DNA from: Parafrankia sp. EUN1f
GTDB taxonomy: Bacteria > Actinomycetota > Actinomycetes > Frankiales > Frankiaceae
Assembly (NCBI RefSeq): GCF_000177675.1
Contig: NZ_ADGX01000018.1
Location: 1 to 64,000, forward strand
Reading direction: 5' to 3'
Length of the DNA: 64,000 nt
Part shown: positions 35,591 to 43,177 of the stretch, one piece after another
Numbering within the stretch: the first letter of the stretch is position 1
Layout of the letters: every line of letters starts with the position of its first letter
Translations under genes and position numbers: made by a program
The notes under the pieces: model-generated
Seen by the model: only the letters and a program-made list of their open reading frames with translations
Databases searched by the model: none
Told to the model about the DNA's origin: nothing

Positions 35591-36394
35591 TCAGCTGCAC
35601 TGCCACTTGGGCGTGCGCTTCTCCATGAACGCCTGCGGTCCCTCCTGGGCGTCGTCGGTGCGGACGACGCGTTCGCGGTAGGCCTCGGCCATGATCTCGG
35701 CCTCGTGCAGGGGGAGGTCGCGGCCCTTGCGGATTGCGAGGCGGGTGCCGCGTACGGCGAGGGGGGCGTTGCGGTTCACGATGCCGGCGATCTCGTGTGC
35801 GCGTTCGAGCAGCCGGTCGTGTTCGACGACTTCGGAGACGAGCCCGAGGTCGTAGGCGCGCTGGGCGCTCATGCGCTCGTGCCGGCCCATCAGCGCCATC
35901 CGCATGGCGATGTTGGTGGGCAGGGCGCGGGCGAGGCGGACGGCCTCCCGTCCGCTGACGAGGCCGATGCTCACGTGAGGGTCGAAGAACTCGGCGCGTT
36001 CGGAGGCGATGACGATGTCACCGGTGGTGACCAGGTCGAGTCCGGCGCCGCAGCACAGCCCGTTGATCGCGGCGAGGATCGGCTTGGTCATGGTCCGGAA
36101 GGGAGGTGTGCCTTCCTGCGGGGCCTCCCACTGGGGGTAGGTCGTCAGGTACGGCTCTTCGTAGACGACCCGTCCGTCGCCGGAGATCTCGCCGACGTCG
36201 GCGCCGGCGCAGAAGGCCCGGCCGTTGCCGGTGATGACGAGGATCCAGACGTTGTCGTCGGCTTCGGCCTCGGCATAGGCACGGCGCAGTTCCTCGATCA
36301 TGGCCGGGCTCAGGGCGTTGAGCTGGTCGGGCCGGTCGAAGGTGATCGTGGCGATGCGGTCGGCGACGTCGTACTGGATCGACTCGAACCCCAT
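35591..36394 (-). CDS. crotonase-superfamily protein (enoyl-CoA hydratase/isomerase-like)
   Basis: 267 residues from ATG 36394. Crotonase landmarks: ATITFDRPDQLNALSPAMIEELRRAY, oxyanion AFCAGADVGEI, and GLCCGAGLDLVTTGDIVIASERAEF. The two Glu residues of a true hydratase are not where expected: the equivalent of PE reads DPHVSIGL, and the second site reads AMRMALMG. So it may catalyse a different acyl-CoA reaction (isomerisation, hydrolysis or ring cleavage). Divergent from an SDR gene across a 512-bp regulatory gap. Confidence 0.85.
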   Translation of the reverse strand: MGFESIQYDVADRIATITFDRPDQLNALSPAMIEELRRAYAEAEADDNVWILVITGNGRAFCAGADVGEISGDGRVVYEEPYLTTYPQWEAPQEGTPPFRTMTKPILAAINGLCCGAGLDLVTTGDIVIASERAEFFDPHVSIGLVSGREAVRLARALPTNIAMRMALMGRHERMSAQRAYDLGLVSEVVEHDRLLERAHEIAGIVNRNAPLAVRGTRLAIRKGRDLPLHEAEIMAEAYRERVVRTDDAQEGPQAFMEKRTPKWQCS

Positions 36395-36442
36395 GGGTGA
36401 TTCTCCCTCTCGTCCGTCTGCCCTGCACCGACGTCAGGCGCC

Positions 36443-36470
36443 TTAAACATATATATATTATGGAGCCTAG
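36443..36470. promoter_or_regulatory. AT-rich island motif upstream of the crotonase gene
   Basis: Contains ACATATATATATTATGG followed by AGCCTAG, 49 bp before the minus-strand start. One of a set of similar sites in the catabolic island (see findings). Confidence 0.6.
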
Positions 36471-36705
36471 CTTCTGTCGTGGCGTGCGCGCAACGGTCGC
36501 GGACCGTGCTGCGGTCACCTGTGCCATCCGCCCACCCGCGTGCCGCCGTCGGCTGGGCTGTCGCCGCGGGGGACCCCGCGTGCCGCGCCTGCCGGCGGCG
36601 GTGCGCGGATCGGTGGGGGCGTCGATCCTCCGCGAGGTGTGGCGTGAACGCGACGGCCAAAAAGTGTAGATTTTTTGGAGTTAGCTGGTTCGTTGCCGCA
36701 TCTGG

Positions 36706-36740
36706 ACCGGTCACCCGCGCTGTGCTTGCGGGTGACCGGT
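36706..36740. other. 13-bp-arm inverted repeat
   Basis: ACCGGTCACCCGC (36706-36718) and its exact reverse complement (36728-36740) around a 9-nt loop, between divergent genes. Could be an operator pair, a terminator for an unseen RNA or a transcript-leader structure of the SDR gene. Confidence 0.7.
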
Positions 36741-36745
36741 CCGCA

Positions 36746-36771
36746 GGATAAAAGAAAGAAATACTTTATCC
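36746..36771. promoter_or_regulatory. AT-rich inverted repeat
   Basis: GGATAAA (36746-36752) and TTTATCC (36765-36771) with a 12-bp spacer, immediately after the larger hairpin and about 136 bp before the SDR start. Operator candidate. Confidence 0.45.
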
Positions 36772-36906
36772 AAAATCAGCCTCGCCGCCCGCGGATGTCG
36801 TCCAGTGGGCGGGGCGGCCGAGGCGCGGGCCCACCGCCCGCATCGGGTGGCCGGCCAGGAACCGGCCGGGCCGGCCAGGACGTGAACCTCAGAGAGGAAG
36901 CATCAC

Positions 36907-37668
36907 GTGGAACTGAAAGGCATACGGGCGGTCGCCGTGGGCGGCGCCTCCGGGATGGCCCGTGCGACGGCCGAGCTGATCGGTGCCCGCGGTGGCCGGG
37001 TCGCGATCCTCGACCGCGCCGCAAGTGACGGGGAAGCGGTCGCCGCGGGCCTCAACGGCACGTTCCACCCCTGCGATGTCACCGACTTCGCAGGGTTCGA
37101 GGCGGTCCTGGACGCGGCCGTGGCCGCGCTCGGCGGCATCGACGTCGTGGTGAACACCGCGGGCGGGGCGACACCCGGGCGCACCCTGGGCAAGGCGGGC
37201 CCGCTGCCGATCGAGGAGTTCCAGCGGGTCGTCGACCTCAACCTCGTCGGCACGTTCAACGTGGCCCGGCTGGCCGCCGCACGGATGGCCACCAACGAGC
37301 CGAACGCCGAGGGCGAGCGGGGCGTGATCATCAACACGGCGTCGATCGCCGCGTTCGAGGGCCAGATCGGCCAGATCGCCTACACCGCGGCCAAGGGCGG
37401 CGTCGCGGCGATGAGTCTCACGATGGCCCGGGAGCTGGGCTCGCTGGGGATCCGGGTGAACGCGATCGCGCCCAGCCTGTTCCACACCGGGCTGACCGCG
37501 GGGATCCCCGAGGAGTACGAGAAGGTGCTGACGAAGGACGCGGCCTTCCCCAAGCGGATGGGCCGGCCCGAGGAGTACGCCCTGCTCGCCGTCGGGATCG
37601 TCGAGAACCCGATGCTCAACGGCCAGACGATCCGTCTGGACGGCGGCCAGCGCTTCGCCCCGAAGTGA
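36907..37668 (+). CDS. SDR-family dehydrogenase (3-hydroxyacyl-CoA/17beta-HSD10-like)
   Basis: 253 residues from GTG 36907, with GAGAGGAAG upstream. Cofactor loop AVGGASGMARA, NAG-equivalent VVNTAGGA, catalytic Ser in IINTASIAAFEG, and YTAAK (Tyr-x3-Lys). The resemblance is to type-II 3-hydroxyacyl-CoA dehydrogenases, so an NAD-dependent oxidation of a hydroxyacyl-CoA or hydroxysteroid-like substrate is likely. Overlaps the next gene by four bases (GTGA), making a dehydrogenase-hydratase pair consistent with beta-oxidation steps. Confidence 0.88.
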   Translation: MELKGIRAVAVGGASGMARATAELIGARGGRVAILDRAASDGEAVAAGLNGTFHPCDVTDFAGFEAVLDAAVAALGGIDVVVNTAGGATPGRTLGKAGPLPIEEFQRVVDLNLVGTFNVARLAAARMATNEPNAEGERGVIINTASIAAFEGQIGQIAYTAAKGGVAAMSLTMARELGSLGIRVNAIAPSLFHTGLTAGIPEEYEKVLTKDAAFPKRMGRPEEYALLAVGIVENPMLNGQTIRLDGGQRFAPK

Positions 37669-38426
37669 GCGACCAGATGAGCATCCTCACCGACCTGACC
37701 GACGGCGCGCTCGTCGTCACCATCAACCGCCCCGAGGCCCGCAACGCCCTGAACGGCGAGGTCGGCCAGGGTATCGTCGACGCCCTCGCGCGTGCCTCGG
37801 ACGATGCGGACATCCGCTGTGTCGTTCTCACCGGCGCCGGCGATCGCAGCTTCTGCGCCGGCCTCGATCTCAAGGCCCTGGCCAGGGGCGAGAACCTCAA
37901 GCCCGTCATGGACGGCCTGAACGCGCTGCGTGACTTCCCGAAGCCGCTGCTGGGCGCGGTGAACGGTGCCTGCCTGGGTGGTGGCTTCGAGGTCATGATG
38001 TCCTGTGACCTCGTGGTCGCCGTCGAGAACACGCCGTTCGGGCTGCCCGAGGTCCGGCGCGGCCTGCTGGCCGGTGGCGGTGGCACCCGACTGCCGCAGC
38101 GGCTGCCGATCGCGGTCGCCCTCGAGCTCGGCCTCACGGGTGAGCCGATTCCCGCGGCGGAGGCGCTGCGCTGGGGTCTGATCAACCGCGTGGTTCCCCG
38201 CGAGGAGTTGCTGCCCGCGGCGCTCGAGCTCGCCGCGCGCATCAGGGCCGGCGGCCCGCTCGCTGTCTCCGCGACCAAGCGGCTGATGCGTGCCGAGCTC
38301 GGCGACGACGAGGCGGCGATGAAGCCGGTCTTCGAGGCGATGGGCACGCTCATGGGGAGCGAGGACGCCCAGGAGGCCGGTCGCGCCTTCGCCGAGAAGC
38401 GGACACCAGTCTGGAAGGGCCGCTGA
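37665..38426 (+). CDS. enoyl-CoA hydratase
   Basis: 253 residues from the GTG overlapping the SDR stop; ATG 37677 is a possible later start. VVTINRPEARNALNGEV, SFCAGLDLKALARG, GGGFEVMMSCDLVVA, then GLPEVRRGLLAGGGGTRLPQRLP with the PE Glu, and VALELGLTGEPIPAAEA with the second Glu. Both catalytic Glu positions of a true hydratase appear present, in contrast to the crotonase at 35591. Ends EKRTPVWKGR, the EKR-x-P-x-W tail usual in this group. Confidence 0.9.
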   Translation: MSDQMSILTDLTDGALVVTINRPEARNALNGEVGQGIVDALARASDDADIRCVVLTGAGDRSFCAGLDLKALARGENLKPVMDGLNALRDFPKPLLGAVNGACLGGGFEVMMSCDLVVAVENTPFGLPEVRRGLLAGGGGTRLPQRLPIAVALELGLTGEPIPAAEALRWGLINRVVPREELLPAALELAARIRAGGPLAVSATKRLMRAELGDDEAAMKPVFEAMGTLMGSEDAQEAGRAFAEKRTPVWKGR

Positions 38427-38482
38427 TCGCCAGCGGGCGATAGAGCAACGCCTCTGCGTGGTCGTTCGCATTCTCTGAACCT

Positions 38483-38514
38483 GGATGGCGGATCCTACGA
38501 CTGGTCCGCCATCC
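38483..38514. terminator. bidirectional terminator
   Basis: GGATGGCGGA (38483-38492) pairs exactly with TCCGCCATCC (38505-38514); loop of 12 nt. Lies between the convergent hydratase and amidohydrolase genes. Confidence 0.8.
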
Positions 38515-38540
38515 GGGTTCCCGTGGCATGGCGTCCGCTG

Positions 38541-39374
38541 TTACGAGGCGGGCTTGCGGTCGAAGAAGAAGGCGTCCGCATTTCCGTACAGCCAGTTGTC
38601 GCGGACCTCGTCGGTCAGCGGGAGGGCCTCGGCCTCACCGAGGCACCGCTTGAACGACAGCACGGGGTAGTCCGAGGCGAAGATGACCCGGTTCTTGCCG
38701 CGGGTCGACATGAAGTGCAGCAGCGATTCGGGCAGCCGCTTCGGCGACCACGCCGACGTCATCAGGCGCAGGTTGCGGTACTTGATCATCAGGCGGATCG
38801 CGGTGTCCCACCACGGGTCGGCGCCATGGATCATGCACAGCTTCAGCTCGGGGAACCGGTAGCAGACCCGGTCGATGTGGATCGGGTTCTGCGGTTCGGC
38901 CGGCAGCGGCGGGCCGGGGATGCCGGTGTTGACGCACAGCGGCAGGTCGAGCTCGCAGCACTTGGTGTAGAGGGGGTAGTAGACCGGGTCGGTGGGCGGG
39001 TACATGCCGTCCCCCCAGAAGCTGGGGCCGACGGTGGCGCTCACCACCGGATAGTCGCGGGCGAACGACTCCAGGGCGCGGACCGTCGGCATGGGGTGGA
39101 GCAGGTTGAAGCCGCCGATCGCGAGGGCGAACCGGTCCGGGCGGGCCTCGGCGAACTGGAACGCACGGCCGTCGGGCTTCCCGGCCTTCGCGATCAGGAC
39201 CGCGCGCTCGACACCGTTCGCGTCCATGTCCTCGAGCAACTCGGGAAGCTCCGGGCTGCGGAAGAAGTTGTCGCCGCCCTTGAAGTAGTCCTCCTTCACA
39301 CGGACCATCCAGTCGGGCTGCTTCTTCGTGTCGCCGAAGTCGACGTTCACCAGGCAGTCGATGGCACGGGTCAT
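38541..39374 (-). CDS. amidohydrolase-2-family protein (short, lacks the N-terminal metal His pair)
   Basis: 277 residues from ATG 39374, with AAAGGAG upstream. The C-terminal half is typical of the TIM-barrel family: PELKLCMIHGADPWWDTAIRL and NRVIFASDYPVLSFKRCLGEAEALPL. The N-terminus reads MTRAIDCLVNVDFGDTKK, where active relatives have D-x-H-x-H; both His are absent. It may therefore bind metal differently or have lost hydrolase activity. 70 bp downstream of a kinase-like gene on the same strand. Confidence 0.8.
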   Translation of the reverse strand: MTRAIDCLVNVDFGDTKKQPDWMVRVKEDYFKGGDNFFRSPELPELLEDMDANGVERAVLIAKAGKPDGRAFQFAEARPDRFALAIGGFNLLHPMPTVRALESFARDYPVVSATVGPSFWGDGMYPPTDPVYYPLYTKCCELDLPLCVNTGIPGPPLPAEPQNPIHIDRVCYRFPELKLCMIHGADPWWDTAIRLMIKYRNLRLMTSAWSPKRLPESLLHFMSTRGKNRVIFASDYPVLSFKRCLGEAEALPLTDEVRDNWLYGNADAFFFDRKPAS

Positions 39375-39444
39375 CGTGATCTCCTTTCCTTGTCGGGAGT
39401 GTTCGGCCCGCGTATTCCCCCTGCGCAGTCGCGCTGGGCCGTGG

Positions 39445-40506
39445 TCAGACCTGGGAGAGCACTCGGCGGAGCGCCTGGCTGACCATGTTGTCGTAGGGGA
39501 AGGTGTCGGGCATGAAGCCCATGTCGACGACCAGCTTCCCGATCCGGACCATGATGACGGTGAACCGTAGCCCGGCGAACACCTCGAAGTAGTCGAGGTT
39601 GTCGGTGGGGCGCCCGGTGATCGACTGCCAGAGCGCGGCCGTCTCGTCGCGGGAGGGAAAGCCTGGCAGCCGGTTGACACCGGGGCCGGTGGTGAGGGTC
39701 TCGTCGGCGAAGATCCACCAGCCCAGGTCCAGGAGGGGATCGCCGACGCTCGCCATCTCCCAGTCGAGCACCGCGGCGACCTCGAAGTCCTGGAAGATGA
39801 GGTTGCTGAGCCGGGCGTCGCCCCAACACAGCGCCGGGGCGCCGACGGGCGTGGATGGCTTGTTGCGCTTGAGCCAGGCGAGTGCGTCCCGGGCCAGCTC
39901 GAAGGGCTTGCCCTCCTCGGCCCAGGCCAGGAACCGTTCGTAGCGGTCGATTTCCGCGCCAACCGGATCGTCCGCGGGCACCAGCAGGCCCGCGGGGAGG
40001 TTGAGATCGGCGAATGCGGTGGTGTGGACGCCCGCCAGCGCGCGGACCCCGCTCACCCAGGCCTGTCGCTGCTGCTCGGGAGACGCCTCGGCCAGCCACC
40101 CGGCGGACGCGTAGGGCGGGGTGTCGCTGGGGATCAGGCCCGCGACCCTTTCCATGATCCAAAAAGGGGCGCCGAACCAGGAGATGTCCGGTTCGAACCA
40201 GTGCATGCGGGCCATCGGCACGCTGGAGGCCTCGGCGAGCGCGCGCATCACGTGGAACTGCAGCGCGAACGTGTCGTCGGGGAACACCACGTAGCTCGTC
40301 GGCGCGATGCGCGCGACCAGGCGATGCCGTTCCGGCCCGGCGGGGCCGGCCCAGCTGGCGTCGAACAGGACTGTCTCGTTGGATGCCCCGGTCCCGGCCG
40401 GGATGGTCGGTTCCCCGACCTCGACGTCGGTCAGCCCGCGGACGTCGGTGAGCCAGGTGCGCAGGCGGCTGGCGGTCTCGAGGGGGTCTCGTAACTGGAA
40501 GTCCAT
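39445..40506 (-). CDS. APH/ACAD10-type phosphotransferase
   Basis: 353 residues from ATG 40506. The kinase-like fold shows TIPAGTGASNETVLFDASW (nucleotide loop), the catalytic loop APALCWGDARLSNLIFQD and the metal Asp in AAVLDWEMASVGDPLLDLGWW. In most relatives the catalytic loop is HGD-x4-N; here the His is Trp, though Asp and Asn are kept. Relatives are fused to or sit beside acyl-CoA dehydrogenases and phosphorylate hydroxyacyl substrates. An AT-rich island motif lies 28 bp upstream of the start. Confidence 0.85.
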   Translation of the reverse strand: MDFQLRDPLETASRLRTWLTDVRGLTDVEVGEPTIPAGTGASNETVLFDASWAGPAGPERHRLVARIAPTSYVVFPDDTFALQFHVMRALAEASSVPMARMHWFEPDISWFGAPFWIMERVAGLIPSDTPPYASAGWLAEASPEQQRQAWVSGVRALAGVHTTAFADLNLPAGLLVPADDPVGAEIDRYERFLAWAEEGKPFELARDALAWLKRNKPSTPVGAPALCWGDARLSNLIFQDFEVAAVLDWEMASVGDPLLDLGWWIFADETLTTGPGVNRLPGFPSRDETAALWQSITGRPTDNLDYFEVFAGLRFTVIMVRIGKLVVDMGFMPDTFPYDNMVSQALRRVLSQV

Positions 40507-40533
40507 GGGCAGGCCTCACGATGGTAGCGGCTA

Positions 40534-40554
40534 AAAGAACTATATATTTCGAGG
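40534..40554. promoter_or_regulatory. AT-rich island motif
   Basis: AAAGAACTATATATTTCGAG, 28 bp upstream of the phosphotransferase start. Confidence 0.5.
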
Positions 40555-40722
40555 GTCTGTGCCGCTAGCCTGCAGCCCGCCCCGACGGTGGAAAGCCGCG
40601 CCTGTTCGCGTGCGGAAGTCACGGTACCAGCGGCGTGTGCGGCACGACAGCTCCAGATGCTGGCTGGGCTGGCCCATCGACGCGCTGGATGGGCGGGCGT
40701 CCGCCGTGGATGCCGTGCGGCC

Positions 40723-40741
40723 ATGTATCTAAACTATTCGG
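40723..40741. promoter_or_regulatory. AT-rich island motif
   Basis: ATGTATCTAAACTATTCGG, 98 bp upstream of the SDR start at 40839. Confidence 0.5.
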
Positions 40742-40838
40742 ACCTTCCTCGTCTCCGTCATGGCGTGCGCCTGCCCGCGCGAAGGCAACTACCTTATCTT
40801 CTAAGCTGTCTGCTTTAAGTGAGGGAGGCCTGCATCGG

Positions 40839-41702
40839 ATGACACATCCCCTGAAACTGACCGGAGCCGCCGTGGTCGTCACCGGCGGGGGCAGCGGCAT
40901 CGGACGGGCCAGCGCGCTCGCGTTCGCGCGCCGCGGGGCCCGGGTCGTCGTGAGCGACCTCGACGCGGCCCGGGCCCACGCCGTCGCGACGGAGATCGCC
41001 GCCGCCGGCGGCGAGGCGATCGGCCTGCGCGTCGACGCCACGAGCGAGGCCGACCTCACGGCGCTGCGTACCGCCTGCCTCGAACGGTTCGGCCGGGTCG
41101 ACGTCGTGATGAACAACGTCGGCGTGCTGGCCCTCGGCGCGCCCGAGTCGCTGCCCGACGAGGCCTGGCAACGTGTCCTCGACGTGAACCTGATGAGCGT
41201 GGCGCGCAGTAACCGGGTCTTCCTCCCGCTGCTGCTCGCCCAGGGCTCGGGGCACGTGGTGAACACGTCGTCCGCCTCGGGGCTGCTCGCCTACGGCTTC
41301 GACCGGCTGCCCTACGTGGCGAGCAAGCACGCGATCGTCGGGCTGTCCGAAGCGCTCGCGCTGTACCTGGGCCCCCGCGGTGTCGGGGTCACCTGCCTCT
41401 GCCCCTCGGGTGTGATCACGAACATCGTGGAACAGATCGCCGTCTACGGCGAGATGGCCGCGTCGCCGCGCGCGCCCGACCACCCCCTCGTCTCGGCGGA
41501 GACCGTGGGCGAGCTGGTGGCCGAAGCCGTGGCGCAGGGGCGGTTCCTCGTCCTCACCGTGCCCGAGATCTCCGACGAGCTGGTCGCCCGGGCCGCCGAC
41601 CTGGACGCCTACCTGCGGACCCGTATCGCGCAGCAGTCATCAGACGCCGCGAGCGGCACCCCGCCAACCGTTCCACCCACTGCACGAAAGGAAAGATCAT
41701 GA
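40839..41702 (+). CDS. SDR-family oxidoreductase
   Basis: 287 residues from ATG 40839, ten bases after GAGGGAGG. TGGGSGIGRA cofactor loop, NNVGV, catalytic Ser in VVNTSSASGLLAYG and YVASK (Tyr-x3-Lys). A longer C-terminal part (LVAEAVAQGRFLVLTVPEISDELVARA) resembles SDRs of steroid/terpenoid catabolic clusters. Overlaps the following CMD gene by four bases (ATGA), first of a three-gene chain SDR-CMD-TetR. Confidence 0.87.
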   Translation: MTHPLKLTGAAVVVTGGGSGIGRASALAFARRGARVVVSDLDAARAHAVATEIAAAGGEAIGLRVDATSEADLTALRTACLERFGRVDVVMNNVGVLALGAPESLPDEAWQRVLDVNLMSVARSNRVFLPLLLAQGSGHVVNTSSASGLLAYGFDRLPYVASKHAIVGLSEALALYLGPRGVGVTCLCPSGVITNIVEQIAVYGEMAASPRAPDHPLVSAETVGELVAEAVAQGRFLVLTVPEISDELVARAADLDAYLRTRIAQQSSDAASGTPPTVPPTARKERS

Positions 41703-42463
41703 CTGTGAGTCTGCCCGCCGATGATCTCTACCGCCTGGTGATGACCGTCGAGCCGCCGGCGGTGGAGACGCCCTTCGAAGCCGCGTCCCGCCGGTTCCTG
41801 TTCGGGGAGATCTGGAGCCGGCCGGAACTGGGCATCCGCGACCGGCGCCTGGTGTCACTGGCCTGCGTCGCCGCGGCCGACGCGGCGACGCCGATCGCCG
41901 ACAACGTCTACGCGGCGTTACGCAGCGGCGATCTGACCATCGAGCAGCTGAACGAGGTGACACTGCACTTCGCCGTCTACTGCGGCTGGCCGAAGGCCTC
42001 GTTCCTGGAACAGACCGTCCGTGCGCAGTGGCAGCGGCTGCACGAGGAGCGTGGGCAGGAGGCACCGGCCTCGGCGACCCTGACCGTCGAGGACCTCGGG
42101 CCCGAGGACCGTGCGGAACGGATCCGCGGCGGGCAGGAGGAGTTCCGGACCGTCAACGTCATTCCGGCGCCACCGTCCGACTCGCCGTATTTCTACGCCG
42201 GCATCCTCAACTTCGTCTTCGGCCATGTGTGGCGCCGACCGGGCCTGAGCCGCCGTGAACGACGACTTGTCACGATCCCCTGCGTGGGGGCGTCGGACGC
42301 GGTCGGGCCGATCTTCTCGCACGTCGGTTCGGCACTAGAGTCGGGCGATGTGAGCTACGAGGAGATGCAGGAGATCATTCTGCACTTCAGTGCCTACTAC
42401 GGTTTCGCCAAGGGTGAGGTGCTGCACGACGCTGCTCGACGCTGGCGAGCGGGCCGGTCATGA
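41699..42463 (+). CDS. tandem carboxymuconolactone-decarboxylase-like protein
   Basis: 254 residues with two CMD/AhpD-like units: IRDRRLVSLACVAAADAATPIADNVYAALRSGDLTIEQLNEVTLHFAVYCGWPKA and SRRERRLVTIPCVGASDAVGPIFSHVGSALESGDVSYEEMQEIILHFSAYYGFAK. Neither has the CxxC of peroxidase-type AhpD, so a decarboxylase or isomerase-type role is likelier. Start ATG overlaps the SDR stop; its stop overlaps the TetR ATG. Confidence 0.85.
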   Translation: MTVSLPADDLYRLVMTVEPPAVETPFEAASRRFLFGEIWSRPELGIRDRRLVSLACVAAADAATPIADNVYAALRSGDLTIEQLNEVTLHFAVYCGWPKASFLEQTVRAQWQRLHEERGQEAPASATLTVEDLGPEDRAERIRGGQEEFRTVNVIPAPPSDSPYFYAGILNFVFGHVWRRPGLSRRERRLVTIPCVGASDAVGPIFSHVGSALESGDVSYEEMQEIILHFSAYYGFAKGEVLHDAARRWRAGRS

Positions 42464-43173
42464 GCCAGCCGCAGGGCACCCCGTCGAGCCATGTGCCGGG
42501 CACCCCGCCGGGTGCGATGGCGCTGCGGCTCCTGCTGACCGCGGAGCGGCTGTTCGCCGAGCACGGTATCGACGGGGTGTCCCTGCGGCAGATCGCCGCA
42601 CAGGCCGGCTCGGCCAACAACTCGGCGGTGCACTACCACTTCGGCTCGAAGAGCCAGCTGATCGAAGCGATCTTCGCCCACCGGCTGCCCCAGCTGGTGC
42701 AGCGGCGGGCGCTGCTGCTCGCCCGTAGCGACCGGGACGACCTGCGGGCACGTTTCGAGGCGCAACTGCTGCCGGTGCTCGAACTGGCCGAGTCGCCCGA
42801 CAACTTCTACGTGTCCTTCGTCGAGCAGCTACAGCGCAGTGAGGAGTCGGGCGCGCTCGCCCATTCGGCGGAGATCCAGCGGTCGCAGCAGGATTTCCTC
42901 GAAGACATGCGCCGGCTGCTGGCCCATCTCGATGAGCCGGTGCGCACGATGCGCATCCGCGAGGTGCAGGAGCTCAGCGTGCATGCCGCCGCGCGGCGCG
43001 AGCGGGCGATCGTGGCAGGCGAGCAGGTCAGTCCGTTCGGCCTGTTCGTCAGCACCCTGATCGACGGCTTCACCGGGCACCTCGAGGCCCCGATGTCGCC
43101 GGAGACCCGCCGCTTCCTCCTCGGGACCGACCAGGACCAGGCTTCCTCGGCCATGCCCCTGCCGATGCTCTGA
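42460..43173 (+). CDS. TetR-family transcriptional regulator
   Basis: 237 residues. The N-terminal HTH is MALRLLLTAERLFAEHGIDGVSLRQIAAQAGSANNSAVHYHFGSKSQLIEAIFAHR. The C-terminal ligand domain is unlike well-known members. It overlaps the CMD gene (ATGA) and is followed after five bases by the convergent P450. A perfect inverted repeat in the P450/PRC promoter gap (44412-44433) is a likely operator for it. Confidence 0.9.
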   Translation: MSQPQGTPSSHVPGTPPGAMALRLLLTAERLFAEHGIDGVSLRQIAAQAGSANNSAVHYHFGSKSQLIEAIFAHRLPQLVQRRALLLARSDRDDLRARFEAQLLPVLELAESPDNFYVSFVEQLQRSEESGALAHSAEIQRSQQDFLEDMRRLLAHLDEPVRTMRIREVQELSVHAAARRERAIVAGEQVSPFGLFVSTLIDGFTGHLEAPMSPETRRFLLGTDQDQASSAMPLPML

Positions 43174-43177
43174 CGGC

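Larger units (their letters stand above)
36395..36906. other. 512-bp divergent regulatory region
   Basis: No gene supported. It contains an AT-rich motif at 36443-36470, another at 36661-36685, a 13-bp-arm hairpin at 36706-36740 and an inverted repeat GGATAAA..TTTATCC at 36746-36771. The AT content is striking against the surrounding high-GC coding DNA. Confidence 0.7.
40507..40838. other. divergent regulatory gap with two AT-rich motifs
   Basis: 332-bp gap between the phosphotransferase (-) and an SDR (+). AT-rich island motifs occur at 40534-40554 and 40723-40741. A further AT-rich stretch (about 40790-40822) precedes the SDR ribosome site. No gene supported. Confidence 0.6.
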
